From the NCBI RefSeq assembly GCF_901709675.1, contig NC_051094.1:7560501-7624500 (forward strand): a stretch of 64,000 nt of DNA, written 5' to 3'. The translations under genes and the position numbers were made by a program. The first letter of the stretch is position 1, and each line of letters starts with the position of its first letter. The notes under the pieces are model-generated. The model searched no databases. It was not told the DNA's origin and saw nothing but the letters and a program-made list of their open reading frames with translations. The DNA is from Syngnathus acus (Eukaryota; Chordata; Actinopteri; Syngnathiformes; Syngnathidae). This document shows positions 1 to 18,160 of the stretch, in pieces.

Positions 1-4823
<4,823 letters not shown>

Positions 4824-4990
4824 CTCTGGGAGAAAATGTCTCTGTAGGGACTGCCGTGCTGCATGGCAATACCGTAGCCGCGATCCGGCGCATTGCTGCC
4901 CACCGTGTAGAAGGAGCAGTCCTCGTCGTTGTTGGCGACGTACTCCAGCACCGCCGCATCCCACACAAAGCCAAAGCGGCCGTACTTCAC
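4824..4990 (-). CDS. grid2: grid2 exon H: second part of S2
   Basis: This exon has 55 codons plus two bases (AG) of a split Arg codon; acceptor TTATTCCAG and donor GTAGGAG. It begins [20 protein letters not shown]; the Asp in WDAAVLEY is equivalent to D742, which holds the ligand amino group in the GluD2-D-serine structure. [10 protein letters not shown] supplies one cysteine of the conserved S2 disulfide, whose partner should be in the next exon. [19 protein letters not shown] is a typical S2 end. It matches about residues 732-787. The following exon (ILEL and on, then M4 and the tail) was searched for to the left edge and not found. Confidence 0.97.
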
Positions 4991-7900
4991 CTGGAATAAA
5001 ACGTTAACGGCATCAAGACATGGGACATTCTTTGAATGATTGAAACATTTCTGTAGATCAGATGGATCAGGGACTGCACGCATATTCCAGATGGCCGCCA
5101 AGGACTAATTCATCACAGACAATATTTCATAAGCACGCCGCAGCAAGGTTATTTTTCTCTTCTGAGATAGCAAATTTAAATGGAAAAACAACTTTGCTGC
5201 TTATCGTTCCCTCTCGACTCTAAATGCGGGAGTGTTATTGGCTTACTGGCTCATTTTATCCCTCCTTTGTGGGGTACTTGTAAAGTGCTACCTGCACTGA
5301 ATCTTTGGACCTACAAAACCTGCCTCAAATATCGTACAAATTATGCATGGCATCCAGTTCCACTTTTTTCCAAAATCTTTTGAGTGGATTGTTATTGAAC
5401 GCTAAGGGCAAGCCTATTTTTGTGTCATAATTCACAATCAGCATCTGTTCCATAATAGCCAAAGTTCTTACGGTAACAATAAGCACACCTAATGTTTATG
5501 CAGAGAAATAAAAAGTAAAGAAACCAACAACTCAGCGGTGACACTTGGATAACTTTCCCTCCAAACACCTTTATTTTCACTTGGTGTGTCATAAAGTTTA
5601 ATGGTACTTTATGAAATTTTCAAAGCCTCTCTTGTCTTTGCTGAGTGCATGTGTTTCACCTCAGTCGGCCTACGCACACTGACTGATACCTGCGAACCGA
5701 CAACCACCTATGATTGGATAATTTCACAGTTCGTAGTCCTGTGAAGTCGGCGTGTGTGTTTAGCGGTTCGAGTGTGTGCGCGCAATCATTCAGCGTGGGG
5801 CTTCAGAATGTATTTTGTTCAACTCTTTACAGCTTTTCAAACGAACTCAAAAAGTTTTTTTTTTTTACTTTTAAGAATAAATTCCCGACTTTCCAGTATT
5901 GTTTTACAATTAGAAAAATATTAGCAATATATTAGCAATAGCAGAAATATTACACACGTTCAGTACCTGATTGTCTAACTTATTCACATAATGCAAAAAT
6001 ATTTGGTTTCTTGTTTTCTGTTCCAAAAATGTCTCATGTTTATTTACAATTTTTTTACCTTGGCGGCGTTGGTTGTCTGTGCTCAACTTTCCCTTTTTTT
6101 CATAGCTCACAATTTTCAGAGAGCAGACTTGAGAATAAAAGCGTCTTTTCACTGGATCCATTAAATAGCTGCAAGGTTGCAACATTCATTGTGATGCTTT
6201 GGAGATGAACTCATTATTTTACACTGATAAACTTTATTTTCTACTTCTCTTGCCAATGTGTCTACAGGTACTTCTTTTATGACCAGAACAACAACGGATA
6301 AGAGAGGCTCTTGTCCTTGAATCACAAACACATAGCAGCAGGGATGTTGATGACAGAAGAACATGCGTGTTCCTGTGGAATTTCTTATCATGCAGGTTGA
6401 ACTGTTGACATGCATGAGCGTTAGCCCTGACCTGAGTTTTTACATGACGCCACAAAGTCCTTCAAAAAAAAAGTGCAAAACACCCGTGATCTCTTCCAGA
6501 CTGAATAAACGACATAACCTGTAATTTTGCCAGCATCTGCTCCATGCCGCATCTTTGACTGAGGCCACTTAAGAAGGATTATCACAAGCCTGCTGGCATG
6601 TTTGTGTTGATGACTGAAGTACTTAAGTCATGATCAGGACCGATTTGAAGTTCGCTGAGTGGGAACTCTACCATGAAACCAAAGCAGGCTACACATGTAC
6701 TGACAATTAGGCTTAATTTGAGCTGTCAGTCACCGCATTAAAATGCCAACGAGAAGGGTTTACAACTTCAATGTGAAGTTCAGATAACGATATCCTGCCT
6801 CACACAGGTCAGCCTTGGAATTGCATATGGTTTGGGGGAGGAGACTTGATGGTGGTGATGTTAAAAAAAATCAAACCATGAGGAGTCCAATGACCTGGGA
6901 CATGTAGCTGTTTAAAAAAAAAAAAATGAAATGCAGAAAGAAAGAGAATTGGACTCAGAGGTTATGGTAATCCCACTTCAATCAAACAAAAACACCTTAA
7001 AAATAGCTTTTATGAAGACTAACCCGCAATGTGCTCTCATTAAGTGTTTTGGGTGCAAACATTTTACAATTTTAAACCATGCCTGGAGTATACAGCAACA
7101 TTTTTAATCAAATGGATGCCCAAATTCGTATTTGTGTAAGGCCATACTGTTTGCGCTTAGTACCATCTTGGGAGCTTTTAGTACTTTTATTGTGTGGGCA
7201 TAAGAAAGCCGTTGACTTTTGCCTCGAGTGAACTCTGTGCTAAAAGTGTTGACTCTGAGGTCTTTGCTGTAGCATGTCTAAAGTTGCGCCGAGGTAAACT
7301 TGATCAAAAGTCCCTCAAAGCGCAACAACACGGCTCCCAGCAGCCCGACAACACACCTACACATCACTCCTAACCGTAGCATCAGACCTTATTTGTTTGC
7401 CTCTCACAATTGACACCCTGCTAAGATCCATAATCACAGAATTGAAGGCACCTAGGTGTTTTGCTTATATTTCCATTACTTGTGTCACTCTTCATTTTGA
7501 TCCTCTCCACCTGGGGAGTAGAGTAAATTAACACAATCACGTTTTTATCTTGTTGTTTACATAGAACGTCTCTTGTTTTTTCCCTTTTGCGGGGGCGCTC
7601 ATTTTACCAAGAAATGGACAATGATGGTTGGGTTATTTTTGCTGCAGGTTGCTGTTGCATGGTACTGAAATACAGTTTATAAAAGTAGTGGCAAAGTTAT
7701 GAGGTTAAAAAATGAAATAGCAGTCGAAGAAAAAAAAAAAGATTTTAGTGAACTGAGGGCCTCGAGTCGATTTTTTTTAGTGGGTGCCCAACAAAAAGTT
7801 AACTTGTATCTCGAATGTCTACTTTAGCTTTGTGCCTGTTTGCATGTCATCTTGCATCAGTCTTCTATGACTTTGAATCGTGTGATTCAGAGAAATAAGA

Positions 7901-8707
7901 GCAAAGTAGGCATGAGACTTTCGTGGAGTAAAAAGAAAAGAGCAACTGCCTGCAGATACACTCGGATCTTCATATCTTCACATCTTAGGCCACACAGTCC
8001 AAAAAAAAATAGAAAATAGACGACTCCTGCCTCGCTCGCAAATAATTGCAACTTGTGCTGATTTCTTTTCAAACAACTCTCGCAGCTACTGTTTTGGATC
8101 CAAAAGCACACAGTGCAAGATCAAACGTCTTCTTTCTACCTCCGAGCATCTTCCTAACCTCGTCTCTCCGGATCGCCGCCGCATCCCGCTGACTCTGCTG
8201 CTGCTTTTGTTTAATTCTCATTTGAACAAATCAAGGGATTACTGGTTCCTCCCCGGTCGAATATTCAGTCAGGCTTCCAGAAACATGTGCAGACATTTGA
8301 ATAAAAATTACATTAGGGGCAAGCAAAATCGATCAAGGCGCGGCAGAGAAACGCCATGTGTCCCTTCATGAGTCTCAGAGCCACCATGTCTGGAGATCAA
8401 TTTTGTATTTGCCTTTGCTGTCAATCATCCTCCCCCACCACTACTGGCTCTGTTTTGGTATCTTGTTTATTGGTGACTTTTCCGATGCAGACCGCTATAC
8501 TGTATATGTGTGATAATAAGATTGGCTGACATTCAGCTGTGTGCTTGCAATTGTCATTTCCTCATATTGTGCAATTGAGCTCCGCATGCGTACTGGAAAG
8601 CAGGTGGCACTCAATTTCAAATGTGTAAATGCATAAATAGTTTTACAGTAGATTTCCCTGCGCCCTCATATTTGCTGTTATTGGCAGATGCAATATTCCA
8701 CTTCAGT

Positions 8708-8721
8708 CCTGAAGGTGGCAG
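8708..8721 (+). promoter_or_regulatory. Weak CTCF-like motif in intron G-H
   Basis: CCTGAAGGTGGCAG fits 12 of 14 positions of the CTCF core. Its orientation is opposite to the site at 40398, so the two would face each other. Binding is only a possibility. Confidence 0.2.
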
Positions 8722-9683
8722 TAGTGTTCATTATAGCATAGTTTACCACACAGAAGAAGTGACAAAGAAGTTGCAAATTAATTTTTGATACTTGACGTAA
8801 TGTTTTTGAGAAAAAAGGTAAAAAAAGGTGACAAATTTTACATTGGTAGTGGTAACAATTTTGAAAGCTGAATAACTATTTTAAAAAAGTAAATCCAAGC
8901 AATAAGCATCGGCTACTTGTAGCGCAGTGTAGGCTAATGACAGCTTTGCGCGCAGGTGGCATCAATCCTCTGGAGGAGATCTGTCCGACTGCTCGCTCCA
9001 GTTGGCTCCGTCCCCCTGAGATTGCAATCTGACAACTTCTTCATTGCTTTTCAGTCTTTTTTTTTTTTTCTTGGCTTTGTTGTTTAATTACCCTCGGCTG
9101 TCTTCAATGTTTCTTTGGGAAGCGTGGGAAAGTAATAAAATACAAATAAATAGATTAATACATCCCCCATTGTCACACCATATGCAAATGTTTGTTCAGA
9201 CTTCCGTTAAGCCGATGAGAGATATGATAGTGGAAGTGAGGAGTAATTGGAGACAGATGTGGGAGACAGATCATCCGCCATGGATCAGTGAGCCAAAACC
9301 AAGATGCCACCCTTAATAGGATGCGGCAAGAAAACCATTAATTTTCTATTTTCTTTTCATCTTCCTTTTGTTGGATTATACTTCATTATTTATGTGTTGC
9401 TTGCCTCTACAAAGATCACATTGCTGCATTTTATTTGGCATCTGAAATCTTAATTGGTTCTTTTGCACGTGTATAAGAGTGCGCGCTAAAGGGTCAGGTT
9501 TCTTGAACGTCTGCCTTGTTGGCATCTTGTTGCCTGGCAACAGGAGACCTCAAAGTTCATCACAAAACCAATCAGCCAACTAACTAACCAATAGGGATAT
9601 TGCCCTTTTTCAAAATGCTTTTGTTACACACATTTAATTCACTATTAGTGGAGCACATCAAAATCAAAACTTAAGGGAACATA

Positions 9684-10034
9684 TACCATATTTTTTGGAC
9701 TATAAGGTGCACCTAAAAACCTAAAACTTTCTCAAAAGCCAACAGTGCGCCTTATAATCCGGTGCGCCTTATATATGGACCAAATTCCTAAATTTAAACT
9801 GGCCCGAAGCATTGTGTCATGAAATCAATCATAAGTGGCCCGCTGAAGACTATGAATCATGAATCAAAAAGACTATGGATCATTATTTTGTGATTATAAA
9901 GTAATTTGTTGCGTCTGAAATTGAAATAAAAAAGATAAAATGGAGAATGATTTGATTTGGATTAAAAATCTGACAGGATGCATTAATGGTGCGCTTTATA
10001 GTCCGGTGCGCCTTATAGTCCGGAAAATACGGTA
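9684..10034. mobile_element. Non-autonomous TA-flanked inverted-repeat DNA transposon, copy 1
   Basis: The ends are inverted: the left reads TACCATATTTTTTGGACTAT and continues AAGGTGCACC, and the right end reverse-complements to TACCGTATTTTCCGGACTAT then AAGGCGCACC. The subterminal motif GTGCGCCTTATA is repeated several times near both ends (about 9745-9780 and 9988-10023). The element is about 350 bp, has no coding capacity and is flanked by TA, which fits a TA-target MITE. The superfamily is inferred only (Tc1/mariner or pogo class). Confidence 0.8.
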
Positions 10035-11508
10035 GTTGTATTATGAAAAATGTTTTCTTGAATTGCTTGTATACAACTGTGGTAAGTATGCATACATGTG
10101 GAAGGCACAGTGAAGACATTCGATTTTCTTTTCAGTGTGATATAATGTAGTTGAAGAGCGAAGCAGGGTGATGAGACGGTTTTGTCCATTCATTCTGCCA
10201 TCAATCGTCAACTTTCAAACAGGCAAAGCCATTTTTTCCCCCAACGACGCAGCTCGCTAGCCCCGCCGACTCAGTCAGCCATTCACACAGGCTCCACACA
10301 AAGAAGCAAAAGTGAATTGTGTCTGTCACCTCGCCGCTCCCAACACGCAGGGCCAGCGAGCGACTTCAAGGTCATTGTAGATTACAGAGCCGCTGGACCT
10401 CTCAGAGCGAATGACAGCGGACTGAAAGAAACTGCGGGGAAAAAAAAAGTGTCTTGAAGTTTTTGCTGAGTGTCAGAAAGATGAGCAGTGAATTAAAATG
10501 TCGACTTTGTGTCTCTCGCTCCAGTGTCACTCAAGCGTATCTCTGCTGCTGATCATTTCTTTCCTAATGGAATAAGTCGTCTTTTAATAGTTGCCAAACT
10601 GTGGCACATCACATTTCGTAATACGGCGAACTTACGTTAATTGCAGCCTAGTGCTCTCCACTCCAAATATGTACAATATATTCAATTTCCTCACACTGCC
10701 CGTTTTTTTCTGTTGTAAAAGCGAACAAATCGATGTCTGATGATGATTTTTTCGCTCTTTAATAGTCAGTCTGTGATGTTTTTGCCACTGATGGATGGCG
10801 GACACTCGTGGAAATTCCCACTGCTTTGCCGGAATGACGCCAATTCACTTCACATGAGCCCTTTGGCAAGGTAGTGAACTTCTAACTCATTGGGAGGCGC
10901 TCTTATTTTTCGCAGAGCACCCTCAATCTCTCCAGTGGAATACATTCTGTAATGTTTGTTTTTGTTGGCCCTTGTGTAGTCAATAAGAGAGTGGAAAACA
11001 ATTCATTCCGCCTTCAGGGACTCATAAAGTTTTTTTTCCCTTCTTCTGCTTCCTCGACTTTGAATCCATAATATCCACCCATGCGGGCTTTTTAAAGCCC
11101 TCCAGAAATAAAAGAGAGGGCTGTTAGCTGTAGCTTAAGGCTTCGCGGGTGGAATAAAACATTGATGTGGGTGCAATGTTCCGCACACATTGTTTCTAGA
11201 ACACGCCAATGAGTCATGACCTCTACGAGACCTCACACAACCCAACACACACATGCACGCACACACAGACACACACACTGTATGGACCTGTCAAGTGGCG
11301 AGGGAGCGTTTAATTTGCAAAGCCCGCCGGTCCTCATCACATGGTTGGTGACTAGCCTCAATGGCACACCTGTCACCCGACAGCGCATGCACTCTTGCTG
11401 CGTGTTGTTAACATTCCTATCTGGTCCAAGCTGGACTACGAAACCCAGTTCATGGGTCTCTCGTAACATGATTAATCCTGTGATTTTACCCCGTGGCTGA
11501 CTGCTACA

Positions 11509-11660
11509 GTGAAACCTCATTCATCATGATGGTTAAGTTCCAGACCCACTCAGGATAGGTGAAACTATAGAAATGATATACAGCCACCCCAAAGATTAAA
11601 AACATTTAAACTTTATAAAACACACTTTAAATGTATTGTAAATGTATTTGAATACAAATT
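11509..11660 (+). mobile_element. Tigger/pogo-like DNA transposon remnant
   Basis: It begins CAGTGAAACCTCATTCATCA and continues GTTCCAGACCCACTCAGGAT, then AGGTGAAACTATAGAAATGA. This matches the known layout of CAGTG-ended Tigger-like repeats, whose consensus has GTTCCAGACC and a GATAGGTGAAAAT section. It is diverged and truncated, and I could not find the other end. Confidence 0.5.
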
Positions 11661-13523
11661 GGAAGCAACCGGATACAAAAATACTCTCAGGATTATAGTT
11701 ACATTATTTTTTTGTCTTTAGGAGGTAGAGCATATAGTAGTGGGGTGTCATGTGACATTTATTTTTAAAACAATTTTTTTTCATCTTTGTCCAGCGTTCA
11801 GTAAATACCTATCAGGTGTCTGGAGGGATACACTGTTTTTTTATTTTAATTATTTAATTGAATTGAATTATTTCATATTTTAAGTTCTGTGGTGATACCT
11901 CACAATCATTCTTAACCCCTTTAGTTCGTTTTCGTTTGCATATAAAAAAAAAAAAAATGCTTTATTTTTTTTCCCCCCTAACATAGTAATCTGATATCAT
12001 TTTATGGATTTGAGATTTGAAGGTCTTTGATGGATTGCTTGTCTTGTGTTGCCGTTGATAGCATCAGCTTTCTATGCAGCAGAAAGCAGAACATTAAATC
12101 ATAAAATTGAAAGCCCGTATTGGAAATTCACATGCAGTCGGGGTTACTTAAGTGCATTTGTGAGCTGAAGATGTCGTTCTATTGCTTCACGTTTTCACTT
12201 TTATTGAAGGTGGGTAAGCGGAACGGCTGAGGTGGATCACGCAAGATTTTGGCCGGCCCGTGATGTTGGCGTGCCTCTGTGCGTAGAGGAGCAATGAAAA
12301 TGCAAATCATCTTGGACCGCATTGACTTGTTGAGTCCAAATGGGCCAATAAGAAGCTGGGCGAGGTGATTTGGAAGCACTTTGATGGTGTTTGCGATCCA
12401 ACTGGGCTGCGTGCCTGTGTATAAAAGGTCACGACTCCTCTCTGTGAAATGTGTCTTCCAATTGAGTCGTGAACTTTAAGGATTGGTGTTTCTCAGGGGG
12501 GAAGGCTGAAATGGCACTGGGTAGAGCTCAGACAATGCTGCTAAACAATCATTTCAAAATAACAATTGACTGGAAAGCGTCATAGATAGCCACGCTTGCA
12601 AACTGCATTTTTACTATTTGCAAATTCATCTAGTCCTTTTTTCTCGTTACGCACAATAGCGTGAGTATTAAAAAATCAACACGCATATTACAAATTGCCA
12701 CATTTCACCAAAGATGTCTGACTGCATGATGATCATCTTAAGCTATTTACTGACAGAAGGATTAATCGGAGCTCTTTTCCAGCTCGAGTAACTTTTGACG
12801 GCTCGTGTAATATTTCTCATTTCAAGTTCAAAGCTTTATTCTGATGTCTTTGCAGAAGGGTTTATGAGGACTCAAGCTGTCATCACAGACTTTAGGCTGT
12901 TTTTGTAATCATTTTGGCTGTCTACGCTGTTTTTTAGTTTAACTGTTAGCCATCACCATTTTGAGATTTAGACTGATTATGGGTTAAGAGAAGCCATTCT
13001 AATTTTATTCAACATTAATTTACAACAAAATTATTCACAACCAGTCACAATATCTACTACACGAGAGGAACTAAACCGGTCGATTTGTCCACTTTAAAAT
13101 TTAAACATACATGTTCAAAGCCTGAAATCTTTTGAGAATAAAGTTTTCCGCTAAAGAAATGATCGTACTCCTGAAAAATATAAGGTTAATAATGTCACAA
13201 TATTTAGAAAGTAATATTATAAGAGAATAATTATTATATCCCTACCCATTCCTAAAAAAACTGCTATGAAAATATCTGTAATGGTATTATTTATTTTATT
13301 ATCAGAATTTCAGGTATAAAGCATCTTGCAGTGGTATCTATAAAAAACACAAAAAACACAGGTGAAAAAGTATGGCCATCCCTAACAATTTGCGTTGAAC
13401 TTCCCAGCTTTGCCTTGTGCTTTCCAGACACACCCATCGAGTGCGAATCACATTATGGATCACTTTAGCAATCATTTTTCTAGTAGTGTTCCCTCATTAT
13501 GACTTTCCTTTTTATCTTTTATC

Positions 13524-13830
13524 CAGCTCAGTTGCCTAGTGGTAGAGTGTCCGCCCTGAGACTGGAAGGTTGTGGATTCAAACCCTGGTCATACCAAAGA
13601 CTATAAAAATGGGACCCATTGCCTCCCTGCTTGGCACTCAGCATTAAGGGTTGGAATTGGGGGGTTAGATCACCAAATGATTCCCGAGCGTGGCACCGCT
13701 GCTGCTCACTGCTACCCTCTCCCCCAGGGGATGGATCAAAATCACACGGGGATGGGTTAAATGCAGAGGACAAATTTCACCACACCCAGATGTGTGTGTG
13801 ACGATCATTGGGACTTTGACTTTAACTTTT
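13524..13830 (+). mobile_element. tRNA-derived SINE
   Basis: The 5' part looks like a tRNA-derived RNA polymerase III promoter, with box A in TAGTGGTAGAGTG (about 13538) and a box B in GATTCAAACCC (about 13575). A conserved body follows (AAATGCAGAGGACAAATTTC near 13758), then the tail GTGTGTGTGACGATCATTGG and CTTT-rich repeats. This body and tail are widespread in fish genomes. The box B differs from perfect consensus, so it is probably an old copy. It lies in intron G-H, opposite to grid2. Confidence 0.85.
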
Positions 13831-16800
13831 TTATCAAACTTTTTTTTTGTAAGCGTCAGACTACCTCACACTCCCCTCAGCCCGGCCCGGCTAGCCGACG
13901 CCCTCCTCGGCTTCGTATGATCTATGGCTATATCATTTTTTTTCCAAAAAGTCCATTAGTAGCTGCCACCGGGCCGTTACCTCCTCCACGGACACAGATA
14001 AAGACGCCTGGCGTGGCTGCCCTGTGAGCCATGAGAAAATGAGAGGACAGAGAGCGAGTGGCCAAGAGAAAGATGGATGCACTGCAGGAACACCTTGACC
14101 GCCGTGGCTCGGAGCCCAGCAGCCAGAAAAGAGAGGAGTGGTAAATGGGAAGATGATGAAAACAAAAGAGAGACGACAGCACAAAGGAGGAGAGAAGGCT
14201 TTGCGAAAGTGAAGACAAATGAAGCCACAAGACAGACTTTGTGTCGGATATTGTCCCAAAAGAGATTCCCTCCTCCATTCTTCTTTTTCATACTTTTTAT
14301 CTCGGGAATTAAGATAGCTACCTAATGCTTCGCTTTCGGTCAGGCTGGCGGATTTCTTATCTTACAGTCGAGGCCATCGGGTCGCAAATTAATCCTGTTG
14401 TCAAACATGGCCAATGTGGCTCATTGTGTCGTCTATTGGACTAATTGCATTGCTGCGTGCTGCCTCATTTCACCCCCTAAGACAAACCAAGTGTGTAATC
14501 TCCCACGCTTTGCCAAATAGAGAGAAATAATACATGTTCTACATGTTTTGGACCAATAGCTGGCATGAAAAAAGAAAAAAAACCAATTATATACAAGATT
14601 TAAATTACAAGTAAAAAAATAAAAAAATTCCCGAGGATGCAGCTGCACTATTATGAGGAAAATTAATTTTTGTAAAAAAAAATATATATATACATGCATG
14701 CAGCACATAGGCAATGGAAGGAGTCTCTCTGTTAAATGAATCGTGTTGATGGAGGGAAACGGCTGGTTAGAAGCTTTGGCTGAGGGCCACTTTTACAAGC
14801 GTTGAGCATTAAGTGAGGCCATTGCAGGTTTATAGACGCCATCAAATATTCTGTGATTTCATCTCTTAAAACGGTGTGGAAAAAAACCCTGTGAGGACTG
14901 ATAGATGTGCTGTGTGTATTTCTAATCAAAACAGAAAAATACTAAAAATACCTTTAGCCTATGGTGATAAGCCGGTCTGCACAAAAGTTTCTGAGAGTAA
15001 AAGAAAGTAACACTGTTGTAGAAATTCTTTCGCAGAGAAGATATGCTGCATTTTCTCCCTTTCTGACTGCGTCTCGCTCCCTTTCTTATAATTGTAATAA
15101 ATCATAGCAGCATGCATGTCACATACAGGCAAGTATCCGCCGAGGACCACCCTGCTTTTCCACCACTTGTGCGTTATCTCGGCCAGGCTTTACAATAAAT
15201 ACAATAACAGCAAAGTTGTAGTCATTGAAAATATGCACACGCACGCACGCGCACACACAATTCCAAGCACAGTTAATTAATTACATTGACTGTAAGAGAT
15301 GTGCTTGCCAGATCCTGTAATTATTACAAATGGAAGAGGTATAGGTGTTGGAGAGTAGAATATAGGCAAGAGGCAGCGGAAACAGATGACAAATAAGCCG
15401 AAAAGGAGGACGCGCTAAATACGACCAGCTGGAAAACTAGCAAATTGGGCAGGATAAGCAAATGCAATTCATGTCAAATGTGCTACGTTGAGGAGACCCT
15501 AGAGAGAGTATTTCTGCGTTTAGTAGCATTTTGTGGGTGCTTTCGAAAGAAGTGCAAGACATCAATTCGTCTAGGCGTCGAGAGAGACAAAGAGAGACAG
15601 AGAGAAAGAGAAAGCGAGAGATGGAGAGAAAGAGAGTGAGGTTGTCATGTGACTGATAAGATAAAATAACTTTGGCTGTCTTGACTCAGGGATGAGTTAA
15701 AATCCAGAGAGTTGCTTCAAATCCAAAAAGCATTCCTAATAAGCAGATTTCCGGCTTCTCCTTTCTAATGCTTTTGTTTATTTTAAACAGCAAACAGTGT
15801 CCTTTACTGGTGTAGTGATTCCATCCCATCTCCAGCAGTGAAGTGTGAGTCTCCCTTTTCTCACAAATGACCGTCTTATTCGAAAATCCCTCATCAATAT
15901 TTACAATCTGCCACTTTTTCAATAGCAAGACTCGCCTCTTGCTTTCTGCTCCTTTTCGTTTGCCTTTTTGCCCGAATCTCAATTTCAACACAGGAACGTA
16001 GTTATGGCACGCACATAAGCAGAGGATTGTAACAGCGGGGAAATATGTTTGCTGTTTGGGCTCGTTGGGCGGAATTCTAATGAGCTATCACACTCTGCAG
16101 GAAACGGAGCTTTCTCTCACTCTGATTTCTCTTTTTTTTCTTCTACGTCTTCCATCTGCCGACAGGGTGATTTGCACTTGTAGAAAGTAGAAATGCCAAA
16201 AAGGCATTTGGTTTTAGCCGAGGCTAAATTATTGCCGAGGATATTGTGCACGGTCGTAATCGGGAGCGGTGACGGATGTATATCAGGGATGCTTTCTGTG
16301 GCGAGTTCACTGCCGTCTAATAAAACGCACTGCAAACAATATAAATAAGATGCTAATTTTCATAAATCGAATGAGAGTCGTCGTTTCGGACGCAAGTTGA
16401 GAAACGTCAGACATCCTTAGAAAAAAAAAAGCCTTTTTCCATTCTTTGCTACCGTCACGGCAACACAGATGGCCGCCGTGCGGCATAACCTTGGCAACTC
16501 GGACCGACGGCTCGTTGGCAGGAGGCCGCTTTTAAAAGGATGATGACAGTGACATGAGCGAGACAAGCGTGTTCATGCCGGCCACTGACACACAAACGCT
16601 GCTTGACGGCTGTGATGCTGATGCTGAGAGGCTCGGCCAAGAGGCCGAGGAATGCTTTTATTTGTCCACCTCTCCGGGATTGAATTTAACACCATTACTG
16701 GTTTACAGTGTAACCTTGTTTAATGCTATCGGTGAAAATATATGCTGCAGATGATGTTAAAAAAAAAAAAATTGCTTGTTTGATTTTGTATTCATGACCT

Positions 16801-16839
16801 GTGATGGACTGGCAAAGTGTTTTATGTTATTGATATACT

Positions 16840-17012
16840 TTATTGATAAAATTAGTCGCCTGTCAGTGTGAATTGTCTGTAGGTGTCCAAAGATTGACCC
16901 ATGATTGGTCTTGGGTGGAACCCACCATTCATCCAAAGTCAGCTGGGAAAAGCTCCAGCGCACCCACGACACTGATGAGAACCGGCCATCCAGAAAATGG
17001 ATGAATCACTTT
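16840..17012 (+). repeat. Fish interspersed repeat, 3' part
   Basis: The plus strand carries GTCAGTGTGAATTGTCTGTA, ATGATTGGTCTTGGGTGGAA, GGGAAAAGCTCCAGCGCACC and finally CCAGAAAATGGATGAATCAC. These are the tail modules of the same common fish repeat seen at 42760-43060. It is truncated at the 5' side. Confidence 0.7.
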
Positions 17013-17563
17013 ATCAGGTATGTTTAATGAAGTGTCCAGAAAGTGTTTGTTACTTATAGCACAAGCATGTTAATTCAACTTTTTTTTTTTAACACAGCGC
17101 ATTTGCATATAGTCACTTGCCCTCATGTTAAACTTCATTTCGTGACAAGCCCATTTGCCTTTCCCATAATGTAGCCCTTATCACGTCTGTCCATTTAGCA
17201 TAATGACTCCAGAAATTATGATAAAAAAGTGCTGTCATTTCTTCACCTCTACTACATAAATTTGGAAAGCGCGAGTTAGGAGCTGTATAATGTGACACAA
17301 TAAGAATTCGCCAATTTGCCATAATGGCTTCAGCGATGATGACAAAGATTATGCAGATTCCGCAGGCAAGCCAAATCAGCCGAGACCTGATATTAAATTC
17401 GCCAGTTTAGGCAAAAGTAAGAACTTACACGATATACAGTCCTTACAGACAGTCAAAAAACTTTTCAATAATTATATGAGGATGTCTTACTCGTGATAGG
17501 AGTCTGTCGCTATCTTACGTTACTCTACCTACTTGAAAAATCTAAATAAAGTAGACCACTGCA

Positions 17564-17645
17564 TTTGTAATAATAATAATAATAATAAATTATATTTATA
17601 ACGCACTTTATATTCGGGGGAATCTCAAAGTGCTTTGTACTTTTC
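17564..17645. repeat. AAT run plus dispersed repeat-like tail
   Basis: A pure TAA/AAT run (about 17568-17588) leads into TTATAACGCACTTTATATTC and CTCAAAGTGCTTTGTAC. I recall this combination from dispersed repeats in fish genomes. The family is not named. Confidence 0.4.
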
Positions 17646-18082
17646 TACACCCACCTCCATTAGAGAGCAGGGTGGTGATGGTGCTCACATAGTGTTGTTG
17701 ATTTAGGAAGGAAATATGGAAATGGGCTCGTGGGGCCCTTATATGGATTTGGTCCAAATGGAGAAAAGTAGACAACGAGAAGGTGAGAGCAGATTTAAAA
17801 GGAGGGGAAACTGCATAGAGACAGAACATATTGGATGGCGCTTCATTTTCATGTTTTTACGAATACATCAATTCATTTTCTTATTAACTTAATGGACTAC
17901 GAGGGAGCAATAGTGCAGTGGGAACCATCAAACACACAAACGCACCCTGTCTAACATTAGGGGGAGGACATTGGGGACAAATGCACAGATGTCAAAGTTG
18001 TCCTCCTATGGGCTTCACTGACCATCATGCATTGGCCATCATTCAACAACCCCCCCCTCCTCCTCCAGAAAATGATAGATGT

Positions 18083-18160
18083 CAGCATGGTGGCCTTGTG
18101 GTGAGCGCATCTGCCTCACAGTCAGAAGATCCAAAAAAGACATGGGTTCTCCTCATGCGT
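18083..18160 (+). repeat. Fish interspersed repeat, tRNA-like head fragment
   Basis: The plus strand holds GTGGTGAGCGCATCTGCCTC and then ACAGTCAGAAGATCC, the tRNA-like head of the family seen at 42760-43060, followed by GGGTTCTCC. The rest is missing. Confidence 0.6.

Noticed and set aside
13528-13801. Several overlapping open frames on both strands
   Set aside because: They fall in the tRNA-derived SINE, which is noncoding.
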